Source of the DNA: Lates calcarifer
Taxonomy: Eukaryota > Chordata > Actinopteri > Centropomidae
DNA length: 64,000 nt
NCBI RefSeq assembly: GCF_001640805.2
Contig: NC_066852.1
Span: 10,400,194-10,464,193, forward strand
Direction of reading: 5' to 3'
Below are positions 38,301-48,800 of this stretch, piece after piece (the stretch's first letter is position 1; every line of letters starts with the position of its first letter). Made by a program: the position numbers and the translations under genes. The notes below the pieces were generated by a model that worked only from the letters and a program-made list of their open reading frames with translations, did no database searches and was not told the origin of the DNA.

Positions 38301-38402
38301 TGGAACCTGAAAAATTGGCTCCCACCTGGAATCAAAAAAATAGCAGGTTTTCCTTGACTGGTGCAAAATGTGACAACATCACATATTCTATGTGATGAAA
38401 AG
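29340..38402. other. robo2 3' UTR and intergenic region, no clear gene
   Basis: This 9-kb AT-rich region follows the robo2 stop. It probably contains the robo2 3' UTR. I see no exon series, RNA gene or complete mobile element. Features include T and A homopolymers and a (TTTA)n run at 38045-38066 just before the LTR element. Two overlapping - strand open frames at 35460-35844 resemble no known protein. Confidence 0.6.
29929..30127 (+). promoter_or_regulatory. Candidate robo2 polyadenylation signals
   Basis: Three AATAAA hexamers occur at 29929-29934, 29995-30000 and 30122-30127, about 590-790 nt after the robo2 stop. They are plausible signals for a short 3' UTR. Mammalian ROBO2 transcripts can have longer 3' UTRs, and AATAAA is common in AT-rich DNA, so the true end is not settled. 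Confidence 0.3.
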
Positions 38403-39050
38403 TGTCATGATGCGGCAGCTGGGGCCGCATCGGGGAGGGTTCAGGGATTATTTTCTGTTTTGTGTTCTTTTCTCGTTTGCTGCAGGCTGGGAGGCGGAGC
38501 CAGAGGTTGAGTTCTCTGTGTAGCGACGACCAGGCACACCTGCGCAGCCTTCCACACCTGTCTCCACTTTCCCCTCATCGCTCTCCCTATTTAACCTGCC
38601 CTCTGTTTTCCCTTCCTCGCCAGTTCTTCATAGCAGTGCACCCGTTATCCTGCCAGAAGTTCCAGGCTGTCTTACTCCTCCAGCTGCTCCCCCGTTCCTC
38701 GTCCCCAGCGTGTTTCCACACCGCTGTGCCTCCCTTGCGTCCCTGGCTGTTTCCTCGCCCTGTCTCTCCTGGGTGCTCTCCCTGTGCTCCAGGTCGCTCA
38801 CGTGGTCTCTCCTGTGGCGTTCCTCCAGTTCCCCCTGGTCCCTGCCTGGTCGTCCTGGCTCTCGAGCTCCAGCCCGTCCTCCCGGCCTCCCTCATCTGCC
38901 TTCTACCTGCGCCATTCCTCGGACCCCGCTCTGGTCACGGACCCAGACCCTGCCAGACCCACCGCTCTTTTGGCGGCCTCTTTGTGTTCTTCCCCAGCCC
39001 TTTCGGCCCTTTGTTTTCTGTGGACAATAAAACGCCCTGGTGAATCTGCA
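38403..39050 (+). repeat. 5' LTR of the gypsy-type element
   Basis: The LTR begins TGTCATGATG and plausibly ends CTGCA at 39050 (TG...CA, about 648 bases). It has a TATA-like TATTTAA at 38588-38594 and an AATAAA at 39026-39031. The last part (38999-39043) recurs exactly near the 3' end of the element. The right boundary is inferred because the 3' copy stops early. Confidence 0.75.
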
Positions 39051-39110
39051 TCCTTGAGTCCTCCCTTTTTCAGCGCCAAGGCGCTTCTTAATAGAAGAAC
39101 TGGCCACAGA

Positions 39111-40388
39111 ATGGACTCAGCGGACAATCTCACCGGGGTGGACCTGAGAGACTTCATCCGACAGCAGAGCGCTCGTCTCCGCCAGCATGAGCAGGCCCTC
39201 TCCCTGCTGCAGGCTGAGAACCAACACCTCAACACGAAGCTCAACGAGATGTCCGCTGCCGCGGCGGTTCCCTCGGCCGTGGCCACTGCTCCACGCTCCC
39301 CTGAACCCCGCCTACCTCACCCCGAGGTCTACGACGGCACCCTGGGGAATTGTCGAGGCTTCCTGCTCCAGTGCCAAAACGTCGCCCTCAAGCCGCTGTG
39401 TTATGACATCGAGCACAAAAAGATCAGCTATGTGGTCGGGCTGCTACAGGGACGCGCCCTCGCCTGGGCAGAGGCAGAGGGCTCCCAGAGACCCTGGAGC
39501 ACTCGCTCCCTCAACGACTTCCTGACTCTGTTCCGAGCGGTGTTCGACTTGCCCGATCACGCTGGCAATGTTGCCCAGCGCCTCCTCGCCCTCTCCCAGG
39601 GGACCCAGTCGGTGGCAGACTACGCGGTGGAGTTCCGGATCCTGGCTGCGGAGACCGGGTGGGACGAACCCGCCCTTCGGGGCATCTTTATCCGGGGACT
39701 CGCCGAGCGGCTCAAGGATGAGCTCGCCGCCCAGGACGAACCGCCGACGCTGGACGCTCTCGTCTCCCTCGCGGTGCGCCTGGACAACCGCCTTCGGGAG
39801 AGGCGGAGGGAGAAGCACGCCACCTCCAGCAGCCGGCCGGCTCCACCGGCCCCCTCTCCTCGGCGTCTCCGGTCTTCCACGGCCTCTGGCGGGGAGCGTG
39901 GATCATCCCCTGACCCCTGTGAGCCCATGCAGCCGGGCAGGGCACGCCTCACCCCGGAGGAGAGAGAGTCACGGGTCAGGGAAGGTCTGTGTATTTACTG
40001 TGGTGCCCCTGGTCATTTCATGTCTGCCTGCCCGGTCCGCCCAAAAGGGCCGGGCTCACCCCTAGTGCCGAGGTTAGTGGTGAGCAATACTCTTAGCAAG
40101 AATAAATCCCGGTTGGTCCTGCCCCTCACTATTAATTTTGCCCAGTCTTCCTTATCTGTCTCTGCTCTTTTAGACTCCGGAGCTGATGGGAATTTTGTGG
40201 AGGCGGCCTGGTGCGCTAAGAATCGCATACCCCCCGAACCCCTGGAAGTTCCCCTAGTCGTCACCGCACTTGATGGTCACCGCCTCGCTCACGTCACCCA
40301 TTGCACTCCCCCTCTAGAAGTTATAGTTTGTCAATCACCGCGAACACCTCCGTTTTTTTTATCCTCTCCACTTCCTCCACTTCGGTGA
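39111..40388 (+). pseudogene. gag and protease region of the LTR element, truncated by frame breaks
   Basis: The start at 39111 (MDSADNLTG) is the first ATG after the LTR. The open frame extends upstream through the LTR, but that part is unlikely to be protein. It encodes a retrotransposon gag core, a CCHC zinc knuckle (CIYCGAPGHFMSAC) from 39990 and an aspartic protease motif (LLDSGADGNF) near 40165-40200. The frame is lost between about 40332 and 40358, the second break lying in a run of eight T, and reading ends at a TGA at 40386-40388. The pol part continues in another frame. Confidence 0.88.
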
Positions 40389-41974
40389 TCCTGGGGTTCC
40401 CTTGGTTCCAGCTCCACAATCCCCACATAGACTGGCGGGGGGGTCGGGTGCTGGGCTGGAGCGCCATGTGCCACACTGTCTGTTTACAGTCGGCGCTTCC
40501 ACCGGCACCTAGCGTGACCGCTCCGGTTCCGGATTCCCCCGACCTCAGCTCTGTGCCCCCCGAGTATCACGACCTCGCACCCGTCTTCTGCAAGCACCGC
40601 GCCACGTCACTCCCCCCTCACCGTCCGTACGATTGCTCCATTGACCTCCTTCCGGGCGCGTCATTCCCCTCCAGCAAGCTGTACAGCTTGTCGCGGCCCG
40701 AGAGGGAGTCAGTGGAGCAGTATATCCGAGAGTCTCTCGCCGCGGGTCTCATCTTCCTCAATCACTTCGTCTTCGTGTACCTTGACGATATCCTCGTGTT
40801 TTCCCCCACCCTTGAAGCCCACCAGGTCCATGTCCGCTCTGTCCTCCAGCGACTCCTGGAGAATCAGCTGTCTGTAAAAGCTGAGAAGTGCCTCTTCCAC
40901 TCCACCACCGTCAGCTTCCTGGGATTCTGTGTGGGGCCAGGACAAATCCTGGCCGACCCCGAGAAGGTTAAGGCGGTGGTGGCGTGGCCCCGCCCCTCCA
41001 CCCGGCGCAAGCTCCAACAGTTCCTGGGCTTCGCTAACTTCTACCGGAGGTTTATCCGGAACTATAGCCAGCTCGCCTCCCCGCTCACCCAGCTCACCTC
41101 TCCTGCTAAGCCCTTTCACTGGACTCCTCCGGCCGAGGCGGCGTTCGTAAAACTAAAAACTCTATTTTCCACCGCCCCTATCCTGACCCAACCTGATCCC
41201 TCCAGACAGTTTACAGTAGAGGTAGACGCCTCAGACTCCGGGGTGGGGGCCGTCCTGTCCCAGCGAGCCGAGGAGGACGGCAAACTCCACCCCTGCGCCT
41301 TCTTCTCCCGCCGACTGTCCCCGGCGGAGCGGAACTATGATGTGGGGAACAGAGAGCTCCTGGCGGTTAAGCTGGCACTGGAGGAGTGGCGACACTGGCT
41401 GGAGGGGGCGGAACAGCCATTCGTAGTGTGGACAGACCACAAAAATCTCTCCTACATCCAGTCCGCCAAGCGGCTCAACTCCCGCCAGGCACGCTGGCAG
41501 CTGTTTTTCACCCGTTTTAATTTCACATTGACTTTCAGACCAGGAACCCGCAACGCTAAGCCTGATGCGCCGTCCCGTCAGCGCTCTCCCGACGAAGATA
41601 CGCCCTCTCCAGCCACCATCGTGTCGCCCTTCCGGGTGCTCGGGGCCGTTACCTGGGAACTCCAGAGCCAAATCCAGGAGGGACTCCGCACGGACCATGA
41701 CCCAGGTAACGGTCCCCCTAACCGTGCTTTTGTTCCCCAGGGAGCCCGTTCCGCCGTCCTCCAGTGGGCTCACTCCTCCCGTTGGTCCTGCCACCCCGGA
41801 CTCTCCCGGACCCTGCATCTCCTCCGGCGGTTCTTCTGGTGGCCCACTATTGAAGAGGATGCTCAGCGTTTCGTGGCAGCTTGCTCGGTCTGTGTCCGGG
41901 AAAGACCTCACACCGCCCACCTGCTGGACTCCTGCGCCCCCTGCCCGTGCCCTCCAGACCCTGGTCTCACATAG
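40357..41974 (+). pseudogene. pol region: partial reverse transcriptase, RNase H, integrase zinc domain
   Basis: After the frame change the reading continues with [17 protein letters not shown] and the N-terminal part of reverse transcriptase (SLAAGLI). It then jumps at about 40754 straight to [17 protein letters not shown], with the YLDD catalytic box at 40778-40789. Roughly the central 115 residues of the enzyme, with the first catalytic aspartate, are missing in frame, judged from family knowledge. RNase H ([36 protein letters not shown]) and the integrase zinc-binding region ([15 protein letters not shown]) follow. The frame ends at a TAG at 41972-41974. Confidence 0.88.
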
Positions 41975-42612
41975 CCCTGGATTTTATTTCTGGTTTGCCC
42001 CGCTCCCATGGTAACACCATCATCGATCGCTTTTCTAAATCTGTTCATTTTGTCCTTCTCCCCAAGCTCCCCTCTGCCTCCGAGACAGCCCAACTCCTCG
42101 TCACCCACCTGTTTCGTCTCCATGGTATCCCCTTGGACATTGTCTCCGACCGCGGACCCCAGTTCACCTCCCGGGTCTGGAGGGCCTTCTGCCGGGCGCT
42201 GGGAGCCACAGTGAGCCTTTCCTCGGGCTACCATCCCCAGACCAACGGGCAGACCGAGCGGGCTAACCAACACCTCGAGTCCACGCTCAGGTGTGTCTGT
42301 GCAGCGGATCCCTCCTCCTGGTCGGAGCAGCTTCCCTGGGTTGAATATGCCCACAACACCCACACCTCTGCTGCCACCGGCCTCTCCCCCTTCGAAGCCT
42401 CACTAGGTTACCTGCCCCCACTGTTCCCGGCCCAGGAGGAGGAGATAGCGGTCCCGTCCGTTCAGCATCACCTCCGCCGGGGTCGCCGCACCTGGCGTCG
42501 GACTCGCCAGGCGCTCCTCCGGACCACCGAACAGAACCGTCGGACCGCTGATCGCCACCGGACCCTGGCTCCCCAGTACCAGGTTGGACAGTCAGTGTGG
42601 CTGTCCACCTAG
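41941..42612 (+). pseudogene. Integrase catalytic core fragment of the LTR element
   Basis: A frame change near 41940-41975 leads into [19 protein letters not shown] and [13 protein letters not shown], which carry the D, D and E residues of the integrase core. A small in-frame gap after SHGNTI removes a few residues normally present before DRFSK. The frame ends at a TAG at 42610-42612. Confidence 0.87.
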
Positions 42613-42992
42613 CTCCCCGGTACATCGGCCCTTTCCGCATCCTGGAGGTGGTCAATCCGGTGGTCCTCAAGCTGGACCTTCCCCCCTCCATGAAGGTCCA
42701 CCCCGTCTTCCATGTGTCCCAGCTCAAGCCCCACCTCGGCGACCCACTGCAACCTCCGGCCCCCGCTCCGCCCCCTCCGCAGATCATCGACGGAGCGCCG
42801 GCATATACTATCAACCGCCTCCTTGATGTCCGGCGGAGGGGACGGGGCTTCCAGTACCTGGTGGACTGGGAGGGGTATGGGCCGGAGGAGCGCAGCTGGG
42901 TTCCCACCGCTGATATCCTGGATCCGACATTAATAAGGGAGTTCCACGCCACACATCCGGACAAGCCCGCACCACGGGTGTTGCCCAGCTGA
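42603..42992 (+). pseudogene. Integrase C-terminal part with chromodomain
   Basis: In a third frame the sequence resumes with [12 protein letters not shown] and [15 protein letters not shown], followed by a chromodomain ([19 protein letters not shown]). The chromodomain is the hallmark of chromoviruses and can guide insertion to marked chromatin. The junction with the preceding part indicates a small deletion of about a dozen residues plus a frame change. Confidence 0.87.
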
Positions 42993-43017
42993 CATTGGCG
43001 ACTGCCGAGGCAGTCGT

Positions 43018-43051
43018 TAGGGGGGGGAGGGGAGGGGGGGAGGGGGGGAGG
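43018..43051 (+). other. Purine-rich (polypurine) tract of the LTR element
   Basis: A run of G with scattered A directly after the pol stop, in the position of the polypurine tract that primes second-strand synthesis in LTR elements. Its G blocks could also form a G-quadruplex. Confidence 0.75.
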
Positions 43052-43054
43052 TTT

Positions 43055-43099
43055 CCTTTCGGCCCTTTGTTTTCTGTGGACAATAAAACGCCCTGGTGA
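43055..43099 (+). repeat. 3' LTR remnant (45 bases)
   Basis: These 45 bases match 38999-39043 of the 5' LTR exactly, including the AATAAA at 43082-43087. The first roughly 600 bases of the 3' LTR are missing, since the polypurine tract runs almost directly into this end piece. After 43099 the two copies diverge. Confidence 0.88.
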
Positions 43100-44579
43100 G
43101 GCTTCATAGAGCTGTCTGGAACTGCAGTCATGTGACAATTCTCTAGATTTTTTTTTTTTTTTTTTTACAAGCAACCCCTTTTAGTGACCCTAATTATATC
43201 TGCTTTATGTGTTTTGGATAATTATTACCATCATTCAGATCAAACACCAAATCAGTAAATGTCACTAATGCCTTAAAGATGTATTTGAGTACCTGTGCAA
43301 CCAAAATCAAAGTCTGGATAATTTCTAATTCAAATCTGACAGCAATAAGACAAGAAACAATTTTCAGATGACAAATATCCAAAGTCCAAGATACTGGTCT
43401 TAGATTAAGGACAACAAGAACATTCTCCAAACCAGTTTATCAGGGAATTTCTGCAACCCGAATGAGACCTAAATCTTACAGCAGCGTATTAAGTGAGCTT
43501 GTGCCGTCACTAAGTCATAGTCAGAGGGAACCACACTGAGGTCAAACAGTCTGAAATTAAGGGCCACAAAGGTCACAGGAACTACTCACCTCACTTATCA
43601 CTGCTGAATGGAGTTGATTCATGGTCTACCTTGTTAATAAATCACAATCAGTTCTGTGTAATTATATAATCGTTTGTGAATGCTGCAGTGCTTACTGTGT
43701 AAGTCTTGGGATAGTCACCTTGACACTCACACACAGAACGCACACATTGAAAGACATCTGTGAAAGACGTTCTTCCTTTCAACAACACACAGGTGCTCTG
43801 TTGATGAAGGTTCATCAGGGAGGTTAATTAAACAGCATGTTTCATCACATTCCTCACAGCTTCCCTGTCTCCTGTCTACCTCATCCACCTCACAGTCACA
43901 GAATTGAATGGGTTTACCTATGAGCCAATCTGAAAAAAAATAAAATAAATAAACAGTCATTAAGAACATGGTAACAGCTGGAAATCAGGAACTGACCCAA
44001 AAACAAGAATGAACAAATAACGTCGCAGTTGTTTTTAAATTTTAAATAATGGAGTGAAAATTGCATCTTTCTCTCTAATTAAATTTCTAGAATTCAGAAG
44101 AATAGCTGCCGTTTTGGAATTTACTGCCTTTTCTCATTTCATATATCAAATTTCAGGGTCTAAACCACTGTAGGTTACTTAAAAGATTCTTCTGGATGAT
44201 TGAAGGGTTCAAGAAAACAGGCTTCTGACATTATTTCCTTACTGTATGTGATGTAAGGGGTTTTTAAAAGGGGGTTTTCTACGACTGTTAGTCACAGTTT
44301 TGTGTCTCATGACATGACCAGAAAACATCATCATACATTTCCTTTGTTTTCCCTTTTTAATGTTCCAATTTTGAAAGTTCAAACCTGATTGCAATGAGGG
44401 AACGGCTCAAGAATCATTTGCAGTTTTCATGTTAAGTAGTGGTTAGCAGTGGTTTTTGCTGTATCTGATTCTTCATGGTACAAAATTAGTATTTCAAATG
44501 GACAAGCTTAGGGGATAGGATTATGTTACAGACGTGAGATAAGAGATTATTTGTTGTTGTTGATTAAGGAACAGCAATA

Positions 44580-44585
44580 TTTATT
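44580..44585 (-). promoter_or_regulatory. Candidate robo1 polyadenylation signal
   Basis: TTTATT on the + strand reads AATAAA on the robo1 strand, about 1.3 kb after the robo1 stop. Another copy at 44882-44887 lies inside the miniature element. Either could end the transcript; the true site is unknown. Confidence 0.25.
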
Positions 44586-44635
44586 CAAACAGAGTAGTTA
44601 AAGTGACATATTTGTTCCATATACAACTTACAGAA

Positions 44636-44980
44636 TAGGGCTGGACAATATGACCAAAATCTATATCACAATGTACATTTGACTAAGATAAATAATAATA
44701 TACTAATTTTCTCAATACAACAGAGCCTGATAATATTCACCTTCTTGTACTTACGTCTGGCATGTGTCCAGTTGAAGGTTTTAGACCTCTGGTCTGGACT
44801 GTAGGCAGACTGGCTGGCTGAACCTCTACTTAGATAGTTGTTGTAGCTGTTCTCAGATTAATTACATAGAATTCAGGGAATTTTATTCCTTGAAAGTTGC
44901 TACATAAGTGACTATGACTTTAGGCTGATAAGCAATTCATACTTAGTAATTCAATAAATACGGTGCATTGTCCAGCCCTA
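44636..44980. mobile_element. hAT-like miniature inverted-repeat element (MITE)
   Basis: This 345-base stretch starts TAGGGCTGGACAAT and ends with the exact reverse complement, ATTGTCCAGCCCTA, giving 14-bp terminal inverted repeats. The flanking 8-mers TTACAGAA and CTCCAGAA match at six of eight positions, like an aged 8-bp target duplication. Termini of this kind and 8-bp duplications are typical of hAT-family MITEs. It has no coding capacity and lies in the probable 3' UTR or downstream flank of robo1. Confidence 0.85.
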
Positions 44981-45884
44981 CTCCAGAAGTTATGGCAAGA
45001 GTCAAGGGAACACAGGTTTAGATGAAGTAGACTCAGTGGAGGGAAAAAAAATAAATGGAACCAGTCCATGACCATAATATTCATCATCCCAGAAAGGGAA
45101 CAAAGCAGTCAAGGTGTTAAGTAAAACCTCCTACAGGTGAATCTGCATGCAATTCTCTCTGTACACACAACGGATAGTTCAAATCTGAATGAAAGCAGCT
45201 CAAATGAACACAATCCAATGCACAATCACAATCAACAATTCATTTTCTCAGCCTGAACTGAACTGATGAAATGACTAACAAGACTCCAAAGACTGATTTC
45301 CTCCAGAGTGAAATTCATATAATAATGACAATAAAATTAAGTGATTGTGCTTTTATAACCAAAGTAGAACAAATAATACAAAGACAAGATGTACATCACT
45401 TACAAAACATTAACACTGTTCTATAAAATTTGAATTTGAAGCACTTCTGTGGCAGTAAACAATTTCAACAGTTTACAAGATGGCTGGTAATGACTGAATA
45501 TCAATTACAGTAAAATAACAAGACAACTGTCAAGCAAAGATCATACAGACCGCATCAAGCAGTCGTCATGGACAATATTTTTGTAGACAACTCACAACCG
45601 CCATCGAGTGTGCATTCATCTTACTTTACTGAGCGACCAGCGGTTCAGGCTCCTGGAAGCTGGTCGCCCAAAAAGCAAACAAATAAACAGTGCATCAGAT
45701 TGAAGTCCACAGACTTAAACATGAGAGCACTTTTTTTCTTTTTTTTCTAACACCTAATGAGAAAGTTGAAGTAGAAAATGATAGCATGTATTGTGCAGTA
45801 TCTTTAGTCTTTTTCCATATATAAAGGTCAGAGTCCTTTGTCTGAAGCAGCTGTAGGATATTCCTTTTGTGCTTGCATTGCTTC

Positions 45885-45899
45885 TTAGCTTTTCAGGAA
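45885..45899 (-). CDS. robo1: robo1 final coding segment (FLKS and stop), tentative
   Basis: After a good acceptor (TATTTTTGCAG) the phase-0 reading gives Phe-Leu-Lys-Ser and a TAA at 45885-45887. The piece is too short to be tested by similarity. The alternative is an extended last exon, ending near 45964, without splicing. Confidence 0.5.
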   Translation of the reverse strand, partial: FLKS

Positions 45900-48800
45900 C
45901 TGCAAAAATAAAACAATGTTGTGATACTCTCCTAATAGACACATGTGTTTGGTGAAAATGCATTTACAAAAGCAAATACATTTTTTGCCCAAATACGTTT
46001 TGAGCTTTCTGATTTTCACTTACCTCCTCCACCTGTCCCGTAGATGCCACCTGTCCTCCCTGTTTGGTCCTTGAGTCTCCACACGACATAAAGCTGGATG
46101 AATTAGGATCATCAGGCGCCCTCTGAGCTTGACCTGATGGGAAAGAGGGACGACTATACAGAAGGACGTCCCCAAATTCTGAAGGAGAGACGAGCAAAAA
46201 AACATTTTTAATTGGCTAGATGCTTCATTACTTATTTGAAAATTTCAGCAGTTTGCATTGTGGGCCTTAGAATCCACCCAGGTACCTGAGTGCTGTCGGC
46301 TTTTGCTACTTCCTTTTCCTCCAAGTGGAGTCTTGTGCTTCTCCTGGTTCTCCCTCTGCTCAAACGTACCCTCCCTCACCCTGTGAGTCCCAGTGCTGCC
46401 TCGTCGACCCCGGGCCTCTCCAGAGCCCATCCGAGGCAGCGTGGCCCCCCTCGCTTTATAGTCACCATGGGACATCTGGCTGGGGAAATTCAGAGGCATG
46501 CAAGAGTCTGGGGAAACAGCAGAGCACAAAGATCCAAATGTAAGCATTATTAAGTAATACAGGGTATCCATCCATCTCTAATTTCACTCTTGCTGTAATC
46601 TTTACCATCATTGAAGACATCTTTGGGTTGGTAGCCCTGTTGACCCGACTGGTTCTGTTTATGCCTCCTGGGCCTTTTATGTGTTATTGCAGGACTCATG
46701 TTGCTGTCTGTGGACATGGGGCTGCTGGGACGCTGGTGCCGCCGGCCTAAAAAAACAAAAAAAAAAACAAACAGATTTAGCATAATTATTAAATGTTCAG
46801 ACAGTAAACTGTTGTTAACAGTTGATATGTTGTAAAAGATTTCAACACATAAAGTGTCTTGAGTACATATTTCCTCCATCATTTTCATTCTTTGAGCGAT
46901 GTCTTCCTATATGAACACATTTTCTGCCAAGGTTGGAACAGTTGTGGCTATTTCAGTTGAGAGATTTCTGTCTCCTTTTTCATCTGAGCTTTTCTCACCG
47001 GTTCATCCACTGAACTCAGGTACAAACAGTGAAAAAGGTGATGTCAAATACTTCTCAGCACCAATCAGGATTTAGCAACATTTGAATGAAAATGTGATGT
47101 CAGAAGGCTGTCCCATCAACACGGTCCTGATGGCGCAGACTATCTCATTCTTTTTCCCCCCACACTAACTAACTAAACTAACTAACCTGATCTGATTGTT
47201 GCTTATTTAGTCATGCATATTGTGAAGTTGTCAAGGGCTTTAATTTAGTGACTGATCTGAATATCTTTGTTTGTTATACAGAAAACCAACCTGTCATAGA
47301 TTCCCCATTCTTTCAAGTCATTAAAAAAGAGGAGATGGAGGAAAAGGCATGTAGTATGACAAAAGTCTGTAGATGAAAAGCATGATCAAATGAGCAATAT
47401 GTGCACAAAGAAATCAAACAAAGACAGGTAGACAAGTATGATTAATTAAGTCTTAACACCTTCCATAAAAGCCTCCTCACCTGACTCCTCTGGGTATCTG
47501 CACATACGCAGGCCTACAATATCCCGTGAGGAGGCCACTGCCTGGTTGAAATCGCCATCTGTGAAGAAGGATCCCTCTGACGTGCTGACAACACTGGACC
47601 TGCCTGATGAGATGTTGTCCTCAGATGCTGAGCCCCAGCTGTTAACCATGGACCCCGTGACTGATCTGTCCAGATCCCCAGTGCTGGAGGCTGGCGTCTG
47701 GTCCAGCCCGTGGAAGAGCAGCTTGTGCGGAGAGGGCTGGTGCAGCTGGTGTTTGTGCTTCTGCCGGTTGTGGTGTTGGCTGTACTGACTGTCGGCGAGC
47801 TCTGCGTCTGTCTCCTCCTCTGCCTCCTCCTCGTCCTCTTCCTGTTCGTCCGTGTCCACGCAGAGGGGTATCGAGCTGTAGGTGTGCGTTGGGGAGAGGG
47901 GGCGAGGGTGGCTGGTGGTGTGTTGGCTGGAAAGTGCATCAAATCTGTGCAGTTAAACGTTTTTGTGGCATTGGTTAAAAATGTTGAATGAATGTAGCAT
48001 TAGGATAATTTAATTTGGTTACCTCAGGTGTTCGGCTCCATTGTGCAGGCCACTGCTCAGGTCCTCCTGTAGTGATGTAGTAGGCGGGTGACTATAGGAC
48101 ACTTCAGCGGGGGATGAGGCTGCCCCTCTAACGGGTGGAGTAGGACAGCTTTCTGCTCTCTCCTCTGGAGCAAAACTTACAAGAAAAAGGCAACTGACAT
48201 GAGGTAATGGCTAAAGGAATGAGGGGTGCTAGCAGTCCTGACACATTAGTCACACCCCATTAGACATAAATGCAAATGCCCCCCGTGCTCCATCAAAACA
48301 CAATCTTCCATTATCAAAAAATGCACAAAGGTGACCAATAGGCTCTCTGCACCATCTGGCTTTTATTGCTGAAATGCTGAATGCAGGCTTGTTTCTGTTC
48401 TGTTCATTGTACATTTCATTAGGTACTTTCAATTATGTGAAACCTGCTGTCATGGTAAACTGACTGACAATTACAAATATCTAAATTGTTTAATTAGTTT
48501 GCTTAGAGGTGTTGGCTGTGACAGTAAAACTGTGATTTTGACAGAAGGTTTACAGGTGTTCACAGCATACCTCCAATTAAGCATGTGTGAGTCTGATAAC
48601 TTTATCATATTAATGTTTTATATTAATTTTTCTTTCAGTCATTTAAACCTGGTGGGCTACAGCCTGCTAATGAGCAATATCGTGTGCAGTAGCTGTGGTT
48701 TAACATGACACATTCAGCAGCATTTCTAATTCTATCTTGTCAGTTACGAACAAGTAAAGCAATATATTTGGTACAGACTGGTGCACATTTTATGGCATTT

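Larger units (their letters stand above)
38403..43099 (+). mobile_element. Damaged Ty3/gypsy chromovirus-type LTR retrotransposon
   Basis: This GC-rich 4.7-kb insertion stands out from its AT-rich flanks. In order it has a 5' LTR, gag with a zinc knuckle, protease, reverse transcriptase (partly deleted), RNase H, integrase and a C-terminal chromodomain, then a purine-rich tract and a short 3' LTR remnant. The domain order and chromodomain place it among the chromoviruses, probably the vertebrate sushi-like group. Several frame breaks and deletions make it non-autonomous. It lies between robo2 and robo1 in the same orientation as robo2. I could not confirm a target-site duplication. Confidence 0.93.
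43100..45884. other. robo1 3' UTR and intergenic region
   Basis: AT-rich sequence between the LTR element and the robo1 stop codon. It holds the miniature element at 44636-44980 and possible robo1 polyadenylation signals. I see no other gene. Confidence 0.55.

Noticed and set aside
38784..39110. Open frame running from inside the 5' LTR into gag
   Set aside because: The stretch before 39111 is LTR sequence with no gag similarity; the gag start is more sensibly the ATG after the LTR.
41231..41920. 229-codon antisense open frame in the retroelement
   Set aside because: It is the shadow of the RNase H and integrase coding sequence in GC-rich DNA.
38395..43110. Target-site duplication around the LTR element
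   Set aside because: The bases before 38403 and after 43099 do not match convincingly, and the 3' end of the element is truncated.
42287..43174. 295-codon antisense open frame across the end of the element
   Set aside because: It is antisense to integrase and chromodomain and runs through the G-rich tract; no protein similarity.
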